Assembly (NCBI RefSeq): GCF_000759345.1
Contig: NZ_JPZL01000001.1
Span: 558,001 to 622,000 of the forward strand
Reading direction: 5' to 3'
Length of the DNA stretch: 64,000 nucleotides
DNA from: Litchfieldella xinjiangensis
GTDB lineage: Bacteria > Pseudomonadota > Gammaproteobacteria > Pseudomonadales > Halomonadaceae
Shown in pieces: positions 1-8,569 of this stretch. The first letter of the stretch is position 1. Each line of letters begins with the position of its first letter. A model generated the notes under the pieces. It was not told where the DNA came from. It did not search any database and saw only the letters and a list, made by a program, of their open reading frames with translations. A program made the position numbers and the translations under genes.

Positions 1-314
1 ACCGAGAACATTCCTTGCTGCTCGATGTAGGGCGCGACACCGATGACACGCTCGTGTTGGCTGACACGCTCGGCCAGTGCCTGCCAGTCGCTGAGCCCTT
101 GGCGCGCTTCGACCTTCGCATGCGGCACCATGCCGAGAATGCGAGTACGCAACTCATGGTCGAAACCATTCATCACCGAAAGCACCAGGATGAGCACCGC
201 CACGCCAAGCATCAGGCCGAGCATGGACGTAAGCGAGATAAAGGAAATGAAGTGATTGCGGCGCTTGGCACGGACATAGCGCAAGCCAATCAGGAAAGGG
301 AGACGGTCGAGCAT
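1..314 (-). CDS. lolC: LolC/LolE-family lipoprotein-releasing permease, N-terminal part
   Basis: Partial gene that runs off the left edge; only the first 104 codons are present. They start MLDRLPFLIGLRYVRAKRR, followed by a transmembrane segment (about residues 28-48, rich in L, G and V, ending LSVMNGFDHEL) and the start of the periplasmic domain (ILGMVPHAKVEA...DWQALAERV). The IGLRY start and the SVMNGFxxEL motif are typical of the membrane subunits of the LolCDE ABC transporter, which lifts outer-membrane lipoproteins off the inner membrane and passes them to LolA. LolC and LolE are hard to separate from this fragment; the VPHxxxE...DWQ stretch looks slightly more like LolE. The ATG at 314 has AAGGA about 10 bases upstream. 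It is transcribed divergently from aguA. Confidence 0.85.
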   Translation of the reverse strand, partial: MLDRLPFLIGLRYVRAKRRNHFISFISLTSMLGLMLGVAVLILVLSVMNGFDHELRTRILGMVPHAKVEARQGLSDWQALAERVSQHERVIGVAPYIEQQGMFS

Positions 315-401
315 CGCGATCAGTTCCTTGTCAGCGGGGGCTCATGGTACGGTTTTTTACAGGGTCCTGCACGGGTGTCGATCACGCCGCAGCGAGACTA
401 C

Positions 402-430
402 TTGCATCGGCGAAGCACTGGTCCTAAATT
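402..430 (+). promoter_or_regulatory. possible sigma-70 promoter of aguAB
   Basis: TTGCAT (402-407), a 17-base spacer and TAAATT (425-430), about 57 bases upstream of the aguA start. The hexamers match consensus at 3/6 and 4/6, so this is only a candidate. The 172-base divergent lolC-aguA gap shows no other clear signal. Confidence 0.3.
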
Positions 431-486
431 GCGCGGCTCACGTGCGACGAAACCCGTCCGATCACGGCCGGCCAGAGAGAGACTGC

Positions 487-1542
487 ATGGCAAACCGCTT
501 GTTCCCCGAGTGGCATCCCCAAGATGCCATTCAATTGACTTGGCCAAGACCCGACAGCGACTGGAGCGGGTTTCTCGAGCGTATCGAAGCCACCCTGGAA
601 GCGATGGTCGTGGCCATCGTACGTTATCAGCACGTCATGATTGGCGTGGCCGATAGCGAGACGCGCCACCGCCTTGGCGAAACGTTTCGCCACCTCGGCG
701 TACCCGAGTCGCGCCTGCACCTGCACGTAGTGGCCGCTGACGATAGCTGGTGCCGCGATCACGGCCCGATCGCCGTTGAGCGACACGGCCATCCCGTGCT
801 GCTCGACTTCGCCTTCACCGGCTGGGGCGGCAAATTTCCTGCCGACCGCGACAATGCCATCACGCGAACGCTTGCCGAGCAAGGCGCTTACCGAGCGCCG
901 GTCGAGACCCATGCCATGGTCCTAGAGGGCGGTGCCATCGATACGGATGGATTGGGAACGCTGCTCACCACTGAAGCCTGCCTGCTCAACCCCAATCGCA
1001 ACCCTGGTCTCAGCCGCGAGGCGGTCGAAACCGAGTTACACCAGTTAATGGGAATCGAACGAGTGCTGTGGCTGCGGCATGGCCATCTGGAAGGCGACGA
1101 CACGGACAGCCACGTGGATACCCTGGCACGCTTCTGTGATCCCCAGACCATCGCCTACGTACGCTGCGATGATCGGGACGATCCGCATTATTCTGCACTG
1201 CAGGCAATGGAGCAGGAGATACAGGAATTCCGTCAAGCCGATGGCATGCCGTACCATCTGGTTCCCCTACCCTGGCCGCGGGCCTGTCGCGATCCCGAGG
1301 ATGGTCACCGCCTGCCGGCCACTTATGCCAACTTTCTCATCATCAACGGTGCGGTGCTGGTACCTACCTATGGTGATGCGGCAGACAGCCAGGCCCTGGC
1401 TACGTTGGGCAGCGCATTCCCCGACAGGGACATCGTACCCATCGACTGCCGGAGTGCGATTCGTCAACATGGCAGCCTACACTGCCTCACCATGCAATTG
1501 CCCCGAGGAAGCCTGACGGCCTCCTCCGCTATCGAGGAGTAG
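487..1542 (+). CDS. aguA: agmatine deiminase
   Basis: 351 aa. Hydrolyses agmatine to N-carbamoylputrescine and ammonia, the first step from arginine-derived agmatine to putrescine. It belongs to the guanidine-group-modifying peptidyl-arginine-deiminase-like family. Visible family features are the N-terminal FPEWHPQDAIQLTWPR, the substrate loop CRDHGPIAVER, the GGAIDTDGLGTLLTTEACLL segment, HLEGDDTDSHVD, and the C-terminal nucleophile in GSLHCLTMQLPRG. The open frame extends upstream to 328, but the ATG at 487 matches the family start and follows GAGAGAGAC. It is followed by aguB after 3 bases, so the two act as an agmatine-to-putrescine operon. Confidence 0.94.
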   Translation: MANRLFPEWHPQDAIQLTWPRPDSDWSGFLERIEATLEAMVVAIVRYQHVMIGVADSETRHRLGETFRHLGVPESRLHLHVVAADDSWCRDHGPIAVERHGHPVLLDFAFTGWGGKFPADRDNAITRTLAEQGAYRAPVETHAMVLEGGAIDTDGLGTLLTTEACLLNPNRNPGLSREAVETELHQLMGIERVLWLRHGHLEGDDTDSHVDTLARFCDPQTIAYVRCDDRDDPHYSALQAMEQEIQEFRQADGMPYHLVPLPWPRACRDPEDGHRLPATYANFLIINGAVLVPTYGDAADSQALATLGSAFPDRDIVPIDCRSAIRQHGSLHCLTMQLPRGSLTASSAIEE

Positions 1543-1545
1543 CAA

Positions 1546-2442
1546 ATGAGCAAGACGCTGACAGTCGGCCTGGTTCAGCAGGCTGCCTGGCCCGACAAGG
1601 AGCGCAGCCTGGCCGAGAGCGAGGCCGGCATCCGCGAACTCGCCGCGCAGGGTGCGCAGCTAGTGCTGCTGCAAGAACTGCATGCTACGCACTATTTCTG
1701 CCAGTACGAGGATGCCGAGCTATTCGATCTTGCCGAGCCGCTCGATGGCCCTACCGGCCAGCGGCTCCCCCACCTGGCGAAGGAGCTCGACATCGTTCTC
1801 GTCGGATCCCTTTTCGAGCGCCGGGCGGCAGGTCTCTATCACAACACCGCGGTGGTTTACGATCGGGACCGCGGTCGGGTCGGGCATTACCGCAAGATGC
1901 ACATCCCCGACGATCCGGGTTTCTATGAGAAGTTCTATTTCACCCCCGGTGAAGCGGATGAAGCACGGGGATTCGAGCCTATCGATACCTCGGTGGGGCG
2001 TCTTGGCGTCCTGGTGTGCTGGGACCAGTGGTATCCCGAAGCCGCACGCCTCATGGCCCTGGCTGGGGCGGAACTTCTGCTCTATCCCACGGCGATCGGC
2101 TGGCATCCGCCCGATGATCTCCCCGAAAAAGGCCGCCAGAAAGATGCCTGGACGATCGTCCAACGCGCGCACGGTGTCGCCAATGGATTGCCGGTATTGG
2201 TGGCTAACCGGATCGGGCATGAGCCCGACCACAGCGGCGTGACCGAGGGTATCAACTTCTGGGGTGGGAGTTTCATCTGTGGCCCGCAGGGGGAATTCCT
2301 CGCTCATGCCGGCGATGGCCCCGAGCGTCTGCTGGTCAAGCTCGACATGAGCCGCAGCGAGCATGTCCGTCGTATGTGGCCTTATCTGCGCGATCGTCGT
2401 ATCGACGGTTATGGCGATCTGACCCGGCGTTACCGGGATTAA
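1546..2442 (+). CDS. aguB: N-carbamoylputrescine amidohydrolase
   Basis: 298 aa, nitrilase superfamily. Converts N-carbamoylputrescine to putrescine, CO2 and ammonia. The catalytic triad is visible: Glu in LLQELHATHYFCQ, Lys in HYRKMHIPDDPGFYEKFYF, and Cys in LGVLVCWDQWYPEAARLMA. The motif LYPTAIGW and the C-terminal EHVRRMWPYLRDRRIDGYG are typical of AguB rather than other nitrilases. An excellent ribosome binding site, GAGGAG, lies at the end of aguA 6-7 bases before the ATG, so the two are translationally coupled. A strong terminator follows. Confidence 0.95.
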   Translation: MSKTLTVGLVQQAAWPDKERSLAESEAGIRELAAQGAQLVLLQELHATHYFCQYEDAELFDLAEPLDGPTGQRLPHLAKELDIVLVGSLFERRAAGLYHNTAVVYDRDRGRVGHYRKMHIPDDPGFYEKFYFTPGEADEARGFEPIDTSVGRLGVLVCWDQWYPEAARLMALAGAELLLYPTAIGWHPPDDLPEKGRQKDAWTIVQRAHGVANGLPVLVANRIGHEPDHSGVTEGINFWGGSFICGPQGEFLAHAGDGPERLLVKLDMSRSEHVRRMWPYLRDRRIDGYGDLTRRYRD

Positions 2443-2459
2443 GAGGACCAAGCCTTCCA

Positions 2460-2491
2460 AAAAAACCGCCAGCATCAGCTGGCGGTTTTTT
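2460..2491. terminator. bidirectional rho-independent terminator
   Basis: A perfect 14-bp stem (AAAAAACCGCCAGC / GCTGGCGGTTTTTT) with a 4-base ATCA loop. The flanking A and T runs make it work on either strand. It lies between the convergent aguB and mutT genes. Confidence 0.93.
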
Positions 2492-2505
2492 GTTGGAGAC
2501 TGTCG

Positions 2506-3456
2506 TTATTTCCAGAAATCGCGAATCGATGCAATACCTTGTGCGCCCACGGCACGGGCATGATTGGCATCGTGCCTGGTCATGCCGCCCAGGGCGAAGA
2601 CTGGCATGCCCGCCACCTCGGTCAACTGCTGGAAGTCGTGCCAGCCCAAGGGCGCCACATCGGGATGCGAAGGCGTGGTACGTAGCGGAGAGAGCGTGAC
2701 GAAATCACAACCGACCCGCGCTGCCTGCTCTAGCTGTGCCCGATCGTGCGTCGAGGCCGATAGCCATTTACCTTGTTCGATGGGGCGACGCTCCAGGCTC
2801 ATCAAACGTTCACTGGTGAGGTGAACGCCATCTGCATCGACCTGAGTGAGCAGTTCCGGCTCACCATTGAGCAACAGCCGAGCCCCATGCGCCCGACACA
2901 GGGCCAATACCTTTTCGGCTCGGATCAGATAAGCCTCGCTGGACAGCGACTTGGCCCGTAGCTGTACCAGACGAATGCCATCTTCCCGCATGGCTCGTTC
3001 CAGCTTGGTGAGAAAGACGTCATCATCCGACTCCTCGTCACTGATCAAGTACTCGGTAGGCAACATCACCGCGCGCAGAATGGGCAAATTGGCGGCCGGG
3101 AATGGGTAGTTGAACAGTTCGTCCATCGGCACCCACCGTACGGCTTGCCCTTCGCGGCCAAAGGGTTCGCCCGCAAAGTCCAGAACCTGCCATACGTCGA
3201 GCAGAATATGCTTGTCCGGGTATTCATGGTGAACACGAATCAACGGCTGGGCGCGCTGGATCTCGACGCCAAGTTCCTCATGCAGCTCCCGCTTGAGTGC
3301 CTCGAAGCCCGTTTCGTATGGCGCCAGCTTACCGCCAGGGAACTCCCAGAGTCCTCCTTGATCGACATTCGACGGGCGTCGAGCGATCAATACCTTGCTT
3401 GCGTCACGACTGACGATGGCGGCAGCCGCCACATGTACCCTTCTCTTGACCTTCAT
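2506..3456 (-). CDS. mutT: MutT-type Nudix hydrolase fused to a ThiE-like domain
   Basis: 316 aa. Residues 1 to about 130 are a MutT Nudix hydrolase that should clear 8-oxo-dGTP from the nucleotide pool. The Nudix box is visible as GGKLAPYETGFEALKRELHE followed by ELGVE, with all catalytic Glu/Arg positions kept. Residues from about 155 on resemble thiamine-phosphate synthase (TenI/ThiE barrel: IRLVQLRAKSLSSEAY, DGVHLTSERLM, PVFALGGMTR). Such fusions are known in pseudomonads; what the second domain does is unclear. The ATG at 3456 aligns with the family start. A TTG at 3483 behind GGGGAG would add nine residues. Third gene of the secA-argJ-mutT unit. Confidence 0.9.
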   Translation of the reverse strand: MKVKRRVHVAAAAIVSRDASKVLIARRPSNVDQGGLWEFPGGKLAPYETGFEALKRELHEELGVEIQRAQPLIRVHHEYPDKHILLDVWQVLDFAGEPFGREGQAVRWVPMDELFNYPFPAANLPILRAVMLPTEYLISDEESDDDVFLTKLERAMREDGIRLVQLRAKSLSSEAYLIRAEKVLALCRAHGARLLLNGEPELLTQVDADGVHLTSERLMSLERRPIEQGKWLSASTHDRAQLEQAARVGCDFVTLSPLRTTPSHPDVAPLGWHDFQQLTEVAGMPVFALGGMTRHDANHARAVGAQGIASIRDFWK

Positions 3457-3504
3457 GCTCAGTGACTCTTCTCGAATGGACAACGCCTTTCTCCCCGGTA
3501 AGGC

Positions 3505-4713
3505 TCAACTACGATAATCGGCGTTGATCGATACATACTCATGCGACAAGTCGGAGGTCCATACCGTCGCCTCGGCCTCTCCCCGACCCAGATCGATACG
3601 GATCTCGATCTCCTCCCCAGCCATGACTGCGCTGCCTGCCTCCTCGGTGTAACTCGCGGCGCGTCCGCCCTGCTCCACCAAGCGTACGTCTCCCAGATCG
3701 ATCACCACCCGGGAGACATCGAAGTCCTCGACCGGCGCTCGACCGACCGCAGCCAGAATCCGCCCCCAATTGGCATCCGAAGCATAGAGCGCCGTTTTGA
3801 CCAAGGGGGAGTGAGCCACTGTGAACCCCACCTCCAGAGCCTCCTGACGGTGCCTGGCCCCCTGAACTGCCAAGGTAATGAACTTGGTGGCCCCTTCCCC
3901 ATCACGGATGATCGCCTGGGCCAAAGAGACCAGAACCTCATCAAGGGCCTTTCGAAACCGCTCGATGTCGTCGTCAGTGGCAACCGGCGCTCCGCGCCCC
4001 GTGGCGATCAGCATGCATGCATCATTGGTCGAGGTGTCGCTATCGACCGTGATGCAGTTGAAGGAGCGGTCAACCCCTTCACGCAACAACGTTTGAAGTA
4101 ACTCGGGCTCGAGCGTCGCGTCCGTCGCTACGAAGCCCAGCATGGTCGCCATGTTGGGCTTGATCATGCCTGACCCTTTGCTGATGCCGCTGAGCGTGAC
4201 TCGGCCTCCGTTCAGCTCGACATTAGCCGTAGCCCCCTTGGGCCGCGTATCGGTCGTCAGGATGCCCTCAGCAGCGTCACGCCAGGCATCGGGGGCCAGT
4301 GATTTCAACGCATCCGGCAGCGCCCCGGTCAGCTTGGCCATAGGCAGCGGCTCGCCGATCACCCCCGTCGAGAATGGCAATACCGATGTGCCGGGCACCC
4401 CGGCCAGTTCCCCCAGGGCCTCACAGGTTGCTTCGGCATCTCGCATGCCCGGGTTCCCGGTCCCGGCATTGGCATTGCCGGTATTGATGACCAGGTAACG
4501 TGGTGTGGCATCGCCCAGATGACGTCTGGCCACATGCACCGGTGCTGCACAGAACGCATTACGGGTAAAGGTGCCCGCCACCGTAGCGCCTTCGGCGATC
4601 TCGATCACGACCAGATCGCGACGTCCCGGCTTCTTGATGCCCGCCGACGCCGTGCCGAGCCGAACTCCGTCGATCGCCGGCAGTACCGGAAACTCCCCTT
4701 TACCTACTGCCAT
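3505..4713 (-). CDS. argJ: bifunctional glutamate N-acetyltransferase / ornithine acetyltransferase
   Basis: 402 aa, the usual ArgJ length. Transfers acetyl from N-acetylornithine to glutamate (and can use acetyl-CoA), which recycles the acetyl group in arginine synthesis. The precursor cleaves itself before the Thr nucleophile in MIKPNMATMLGF; the oxyanion-hole and lysine region is RPKGATANVELN and KGSGMI. Other family motifs are VINTGNANAGTG, FSTGVIGEPLP and SFNCITVDSDTSTND. GAGGAG lies 9 bases before the ATG. It starts 12 bases after the secA stop, so it is probably co-transcribed with secA. Confidence 0.96.
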   Translation of the reverse strand: MAVGKGEFPVLPAIDGVRLGTASAGIKKPGRRDLVVIEIAEGATVAGTFTRNAFCAAPVHVARRHLGDATPRYLVINTGNANAGTGNPGMRDAEATCEALGELAGVPGTSVLPFSTGVIGEPLPMAKLTGALPDALKSLAPDAWRDAAEGILTTDTRPKGATANVELNGGRVTLSGISKGSGMIKPNMATMLGFVATDATLEPELLQTLLREGVDRSFNCITVDSDTSTNDACMLIATGRGAPVATDDDIERFRKALDEVLVSLAQAIIRDGEGATKFITLAVQGARHRQEALEVGFTVAHSPLVKTALYASDANWGRILAAVGRAPVEDFDVSRVVIDLGDVRLVEQGGRAASYTEEAGSAVMAGEEIEIRIDLGRGEAEATVWTSDLSHEYVSINADYRS

Positions 4714-4725
4714 CTAGCGTTCTCC

Positions 4726-7458
4726 TCAGCTGAGTTTGCCGCAACACTGCTTGTACTTCTTGCCTGAACCGCAGGAGCAAGGGTCGTTGCGTCCTACCTT
4801 GGGCCCTTCGCGTCGTACCGGACGGCTCTCGCCGGCCGCGGCGGCCTGGCTCTCTTCGCCATCTTCGGCATTGGTTTCGTCCACGGCATCGTGATGACTG
4901 GCCGCAGTCGCCTTTTCCCGCTCTAACGCCTCGCGGCGCTTGCGCTCCAGTTCTTCGACCTCTTCCTGACGACGCACCTGGACATGACTCAGAATACGGG
5001 TCACATCGGCCTTGATATTGGTCAGCAGGGTCTGGAACAGCTCGAACGACTCACGCTTGTACTCTTGTTTGGGATTCTTCTGCGCATAGCCTCGCAAATG
5101 AATGCCGCGGCGCAGGTGATCCATCGATTGCAGATGCTCCTTCCAGCGAGTATCCAGCACCTGGAGCATGACCTGCTTCTCGAAGCGACGCATCAGCTCG
5201 GGACCGGCGGATTCCACCTTGTCTACGTAGGCATCCCGATGCTGTGCTTGCAGACGCTCACGGAGCTGCTCTTCATGGAAGTGCGGGTCTTCCTCGGCCC
5301 ACTGAGCGACCGGTGCCTCCAGGTTGAATTCGCTCTTGAGGTGCGCTTCGAGCCCCTCGAGGTCCCATTGTTCAGGAAGACTCTGGGGCGGGACGAAGTC
5401 GCTGATGGCCGCGTCCAGCACTTCCTCGCGGATACCCATCACATTCTCGGATACATCCTCGGCTCCCAGGATTTCATCCCGCTGATCGTAGATGACCCGA
5501 CGCTGGGCATTGGCGACATCATCATATTCAAGCAACTGCTTACGGATATCGAAGTTCCGGCTTTCTACCTTCTTCTGGGCCCGTTCCACGGCATTGGAGA
5601 CCATCTTGTGCTCGATCGCCTCACCGTGTTCGATCCCCAACGCCTTCATCATGCGCTGAACGCGTTCGGAGCCGAACAGGCGCATCAGGTTATCTTCGAG
5701 CGACAGGAAGAAACGAGTCGACCCCGGATCGCCCTGGCGCCCGGCACGACCACGCAGCTGGTTGTCGATCCGCCGCGACTCGTGGCGTTCCGAGCCCACC
5801 ACGTGCAAGCCACCCGCAGCCAGTACACCATCGTGACGTTCTTGCCAGGCTGCCTTGATAGCCTCGACCTGAGCGGCATCAGGGTTAGCCAGCTTGGCGA
5901 CTTCGGCCTCCCAGTTACCGCCAAGCATGATATCCGTCCCGCGACCCGCCATGTTGGTGGCGATGGTAATCGCGCCGGGGCGTCCGGCCTGGGCGATGAT
6001 CTCGGCCTCACTCTGGTGTTGCTTGGCATTGAGCACGTTGAAGGCCATGCCCTGCTTTTTCATCAAGCTTGCCAGGTATTCGGAGGTGTCGATCGATGCC
6101 GTCCCGACCAGGACCGGCCGGCCCTTTTCGGTCTCTGCCTGAACATCCTTGATGATTGCCTCGTATTTCTCCTCGGCGGAGAGATAGACAAGGTCGTTGA
6201 GATCCTGGCGAACCAGCGGTCGATTGGTGGGAATCACCATCACGTCGAGGCCGTAGATCTGGCGGAACTCGAACGCCTCGGTGTCGGCGGTCCCGGTCAT
6301 CCCCGCCAGCTTCTGGTAGAGACGGAAGTAGTTCTGAAAGGTGGTCGAGGCTAGCGTCTGGCTCTCGCGCTGGATGGTGACCCCTTCCTTGGCCTCGATG
6401 GCCTGATGTAGACCTTCCGACCAGCGCCGCCCCGGCATGGTGCGCCCAGTATGCTCGTCTACGATGACAACCTGGCCATTGCTGACGATGTAGTCGACGT
6501 CAGGTTGATAGAGATGGCGAGCCCGAAGTGCAGAGTGCATATGCTGAAGCAAATTGAGATTCTGCGCGGAGTAAAGCGAATCTTCATCGCCAAGCAGGCC
6601 TTCGCCACGCATCAACTGTTCAACCTTGTTGTGCCCCTCTTCAGTCAGCTCGACCTGTTTCTGCTTCTCGTCGAGGATGAAATCACCGCTCGCCGGGTCT
6701 TCTTCATCGGTGCACTCGGCGAGGGTCAGCGCCAGTCGATCCACCACCTTATAGAGGTCGGTATTCTCGTCTACCGGCCCGGAGATGATCAGCGGCGTGC
6801 GGGCTTCATCGATCAGGATCGAATCGACCTCATCGACGATGGCGTAGTTGAGTTCTCGCTGGACCTTGTCCTCCAGCGAGAAGGCCATGTTGTCGCGCAG
6901 GTAATCGAAGCCGAACTCGTTATTGGTACCGTAAGTGATGTCGCAGGCATAGGCGGCGCGCTTCTGGTCCTGGCTCTGCCCCGAGAAAATCGTTCCCACC
7001 GAGAGGCCCAGGAATTCATAGAGCGGACGCATCCACTCGGCATCGCGCGTCGCCAGGTAATCGTTGACCGTGACGACATGCACACCCTTGCCGGGAAGCG
7101 CATTCAGGTACACGGCCAGGGTCGCTACCAGGGTCTTGCCCTCACCGGTCTTCATTTCGGCAATCCGGCCACGATGAAGGGTCATGCCACCAATCAACTG
7201 GACATCGAAATGACGCATGCCCATGACGCGTTTGCTGGCCTCACGCACCATGGCAAACGCTTCGGGAAGCAGGGCCTCCAGCGTTTCGCCCGCGGCAAAC
7301 CTTTCGCGAAGCTCAGGTGTCGTTGCCTGTAGCGCAGCATCATCAAGGGCTTCAAAGCGGGATTCGAGCGCGTTGACTTCGGTCACGGTCTTGCCGAAGC
7401 GTTTCACTTCACGGTCGTTCTTTGAGCCGACGACCTTGCGTAGCAATGTGTTGAGCAT
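4726..7458 (-). CDS. secA: preprotein translocase ATPase SecA
   Basis: 910 aa, full length. Drives unfolded preproteins through SecYEG. Visible features: Walker [15 protein letters not shown] near residue 105, the [16 protein letters not shown]-box near 210, the preprotein-binding domain, the second nucleotide-binding fold with [20 protein letters not shown], and the C-terminal zinc tail for SecB and lipid ([19 protein letters not shown]). The ATG at 7458 gives [17 protein letters not shown], the family start; upstream codons in the same frame are not conserved in character. The ribosome binding site is a weak GGATCTC six bases upstream. A signal-peptide ORF precedes it by 67 bases and may regulate its translation. 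Confidence 0.97.
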   Translation of the reverse strand: MLNTLLRKVVGSKNDREVKRFGKTVTEVNALESRFEALDDAALQATTPELRERFAAGETLEALLPEAFAMVREASKRVMGMRHFDVQLIGGMTLHRGRIAEMKTGEGKTLVATLAVYLNALPGKGVHVVTVNDYLATRDAEWMRPLYEFLGLSVGTIFSGQSQDQKRAAYACDITYGTNNEFGFDYLRDNMAFSLEDKVQRELNYAIVDEVDSILIDEARTPLIISGPVDENTDLYKVVDRLALTLAECTDEEDPASGDFILDEKQKQVELTEEGHNKVEQLMRGEGLLGDEDSLYSAQNLNLLQHMHSALRARHLYQPDVDYIVSNGQVVIVDEHTGRTMPGRRWSEGLHQAIEAKEGVTIQRESQTLASTTFQNYFRLYQKLAGMTGTADTEAFEFRQIYGLDVMVIPTNRPLVRQDLNDLVYLSAEEKYEAIIKDVQAETEKGRPVLVGTASIDTSEYLASLMKKQGMAFNVLNAKQHQSEAEIIAQAGRPGAITIATNMAGRGTDIMLGGNWEAEVAKLANPDAAQVEAIKAAWQERHDGVLAAGGLHVVGSERHESRRIDNQLRGRAGRQGDPGSTRFFLSLEDNLMRLFGSERVQRMMKALGIEHGEAIEHKMVSNAVERAQKKVESRNFDIRKQLLEYDDVANAQRRVIYDQRDEILGAEDVSENVMGIREEVLDAAISDFVPPQSLPEQWDLEGLEAHLKSEFNLEAPVAQWAEEDPHFHEEQLRERLQAQHRDAYVDKVESAGPELMRRFEKQVMLQVLDTRWKEHLQSMDHLRRGIHLRGYAQKNPKQEYKRESFELFQTLLTNIKADVTRILSHVQVRRQEEVEELERKRREALEREKATAASHHDAVDETNAEDGEESQAAAAGESRPVRREGPKVGRNDPCSCGSGKKYKQCCGKLS

Positions 7459-7460
7459 GA

Positions 7461-7572
7461 GAGATCCAGTTTCGTTTGTGCCTGACGCGGCGAACAAAGC
7501 CTTATACGGCTAGGACCGCGGGTAACTAGGGCGTCAATGACGCGACGGAGCAGGCACGTGACGGGGGACCTC
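7461..7572 (-). promoter_or_regulatory. predicted RNA helices coupling the upstream ORF to the secA ribosome binding site
   Basis: On the minus-strand transcript, GAGGUCC (7572-7566, part of the Arg-Gly-Pro codons) can pair with GGAUCUC (7467-7461), the secA ribosome binding site, with one G-U pair. Nested inside are CGU (7563-7561) with ACG (7475-7473) and GUGCCUG (7557-7551) with CAGGCAC (7484-7478). A ribosome stopped on the Pro-Pro codons would cover the left arms and free the secA start. I found the pairing by eye; folding energy was not computed. Confidence 0.5.
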
Positions 7573-7924
7573 GCCGGGTCAATACGTCGTGAGCGGCACA
7601 GGGCGTGAGATTGGCCGCAATAGAGCGGTATACGAATTGCCGAGACAGGAGTCTCCGCGGCAGGGGCCAGGCGAGGCGCCGGCGACCCGGCCATCGTCGA
7701 TGCAGCGCGGCGCGGCGTGACTCGGCACGTATGGCACAAGGGGCCAACAGGCAGATCTGTACGATACGTTCAGCCTGACGAACGGCATCGGCCCCGACCA
7801 ACCCCGCAGGCAACAAGCAACCGACCAGTAACCCGGCCAGCCACCAGCGTGAACGCATCCGACGTCGAGGTGACGTGACGCGCTCCCCCTTGATCGAGGC
7901 AGGCTTGTGATCAACGTGGGTCAT
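7526..7924 (-). CDS. candidate SecM-like secretion monitor / arrest peptide
   Basis: 132 aa, not recognised by sequence. A basic N-terminus (PRRRMRSR) is followed by a hydrophobic core (WWLAGLLVGCLLPAGLV, residues 27-43) and a signal-peptidase site Ala-Asp-Ala near 45-47. The mature part is Arg-rich. Near the C-terminus is Thr-Arg-Arg-Gly-Pro-Pro-Ser (residues 116-122), close to the Arg-Ala-Gly-Pro of SecM and the Arg-Ala-Pro-Pro of ApdA-type arrest peptides. Codons mostly end in G or C, as in real genes here. It is the first gene of the secA unit, divergent from dciA, and its stop lies 67 bases before secA, like secM-secA in Escherichia coli. The start may be the ATG at 7924 (GGGAG 12 bases upstream) or at 7858. 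Function is inferred from position and architecture only. Confidence 0.5.
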   Translation of the reverse strand: MTHVDHKPASIKGERVTSPRRRMRSRWWLAGLLVGCLLPAGLVGADAVRQAERIVQICLLAPCAIRAESRRAALHRRWPGRRRLAWPLPRRLLSRQFVYRSIAANLTPCAAHDVLTRRGPPSRACSVASLTP

Positions 7925-8026
7925 GCTGTTGACGGGCTCCCGGCCATGCTAGGCTTTGTGCGCAACTGCGCTCATCGTCGTCATCGGCCCGAGGAATATT
8001 CGTTCGGGCACACCAAGGGCAAGCAC
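7925..8026. other. divergent promoter region between dciA and the secA unit
   Basis: A 102-base intergenic stretch that must hold promoters for both directions. A TTGACG at 7929-7934 on plus has only a poor -10 partner (TAGGCT at 7950-7955, 15-base spacing). A short dyad CCCGA...TCGGG surrounds the palindrome GAATATTC in the dciA leader. No convincing promoter could be fixed on either strand. Confidence 0.4.
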
Positions 8027-8509
8027 ATGAGTATAAAGGTTAAGCGTTTCCGAGCCCAGCCCATGTCGGCACTGCTTTCCGGCAAAGGCGAGCTGAGTGG
8101 CTTGATGCGCATGGCCAGCCTCATCGAACGCGCACAACAGGAATTGCGGGACCATCTCCCCGAAGAGGTTCGTCCGCACCTATTCGTGGGCGGGTATCGC
8201 CAGGGCAAGTTGACCTTGATCACCGATGGGGCCGTCTGGCTAACCTGGCTGCGCTACGAGCAAGCACGTCTACTTTCCATATTGCAGCGTCTCCCGGAAT
8301 TCGAGGCCGTACTGGGCTTTCAGTTCAAGGTGCGTCCCGTGCGCCCCCCCAAGTTACCGCGTCGCTACGTGCGCGAGTTACCCGCCCAAGCGGCGGACGA
8401 AATCAGTAGCTGCGCGCGGGATACCGACGATCCCCGCCTCAGGCAAGCACTTGAGCGGCTGGCGTCGCATGCCGAACGTTCCCCCAGCGATACCGAAGGC
8501 CAGCCATAA
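8027..8509 (+). CDS. dciA: DciA-type replicative helicase loader (DUF721)
   Basis: 160 aa. DciA is the ancestral loader of the DnaB replicative helicase in bacteria that lack DnaC. The DUF721 fold is visible as an N-terminal helix (SALLSGKGELSGLMRMASLIERAQQEL), then HLFVGGYRQGKLTLITDGAVWLTWLRYEQARLL and the strand VLGFQFKVRPVR. The frame is open back to 7907, but the ATG at 8027 gives MSIKVKRFRAQP, which fits the family and avoids running through the divergent promoter region. The place between lpxC and secA is conserved in related gamma-proteobacteria. Confidence 0.88.
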   Translation: MSIKVKRFRAQPMSALLSGKGELSGLMRMASLIERAQQELRDHLPEEVRPHLFVGGYRQGKLTLITDGAVWLTWLRYEQARLLSILQRLPEFEAVLGFQFKVRPVRPPKLPRRYVRELPAQAADEISSCARDTDDPRLRQALERLASHAERSPSDTEGQP

Positions 8510-8535
8510 AAAACGCCGCCTTAAAGAGGCGGCGT
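8508..8535 (-). terminator. rho-independent terminator of lpxC
   Basis: A 9-bp stem ACGCCGCCT / AGGCGGCGT with a TAAAG loop. Read on the minus strand it is followed by a run of six T, so it ends the lpxC transcript. The hairpin begins right at the dciA stop codon and may also protect the dciA 3' end. Confidence 0.88.
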
Positions 8536-8569
8536 CAATACCTGACTTGCAAAAACCTGAGTAAGAGGA

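Noticed and set aside
4984-6354. 456-codon open frame on plus, opposite secA
   Set aside because: It is exactly antisense to conserved SecA coding sequence, lacks a ribosome binding site and any known fold, and such frames are common on the other strand of GC-rich genes.
7579-7914. Second overlapping minus-strand frame (111 codons) upstream of secA
   Set aside because: It also begins with hydrophobic residues, but it lies in a different frame from the 132-codon ORF, its stop is further from secA and its codons end less often in G or C. Kept only as an alternative.
7526-7924. The ORF upstream of secA as a remnant of the M23 peptidase gene found near secA in Pseudomonas
   Set aside because: No LytM motifs (HxxxD, HxH) are visible in any frame, and the ORF is open and intact rather than decayed.
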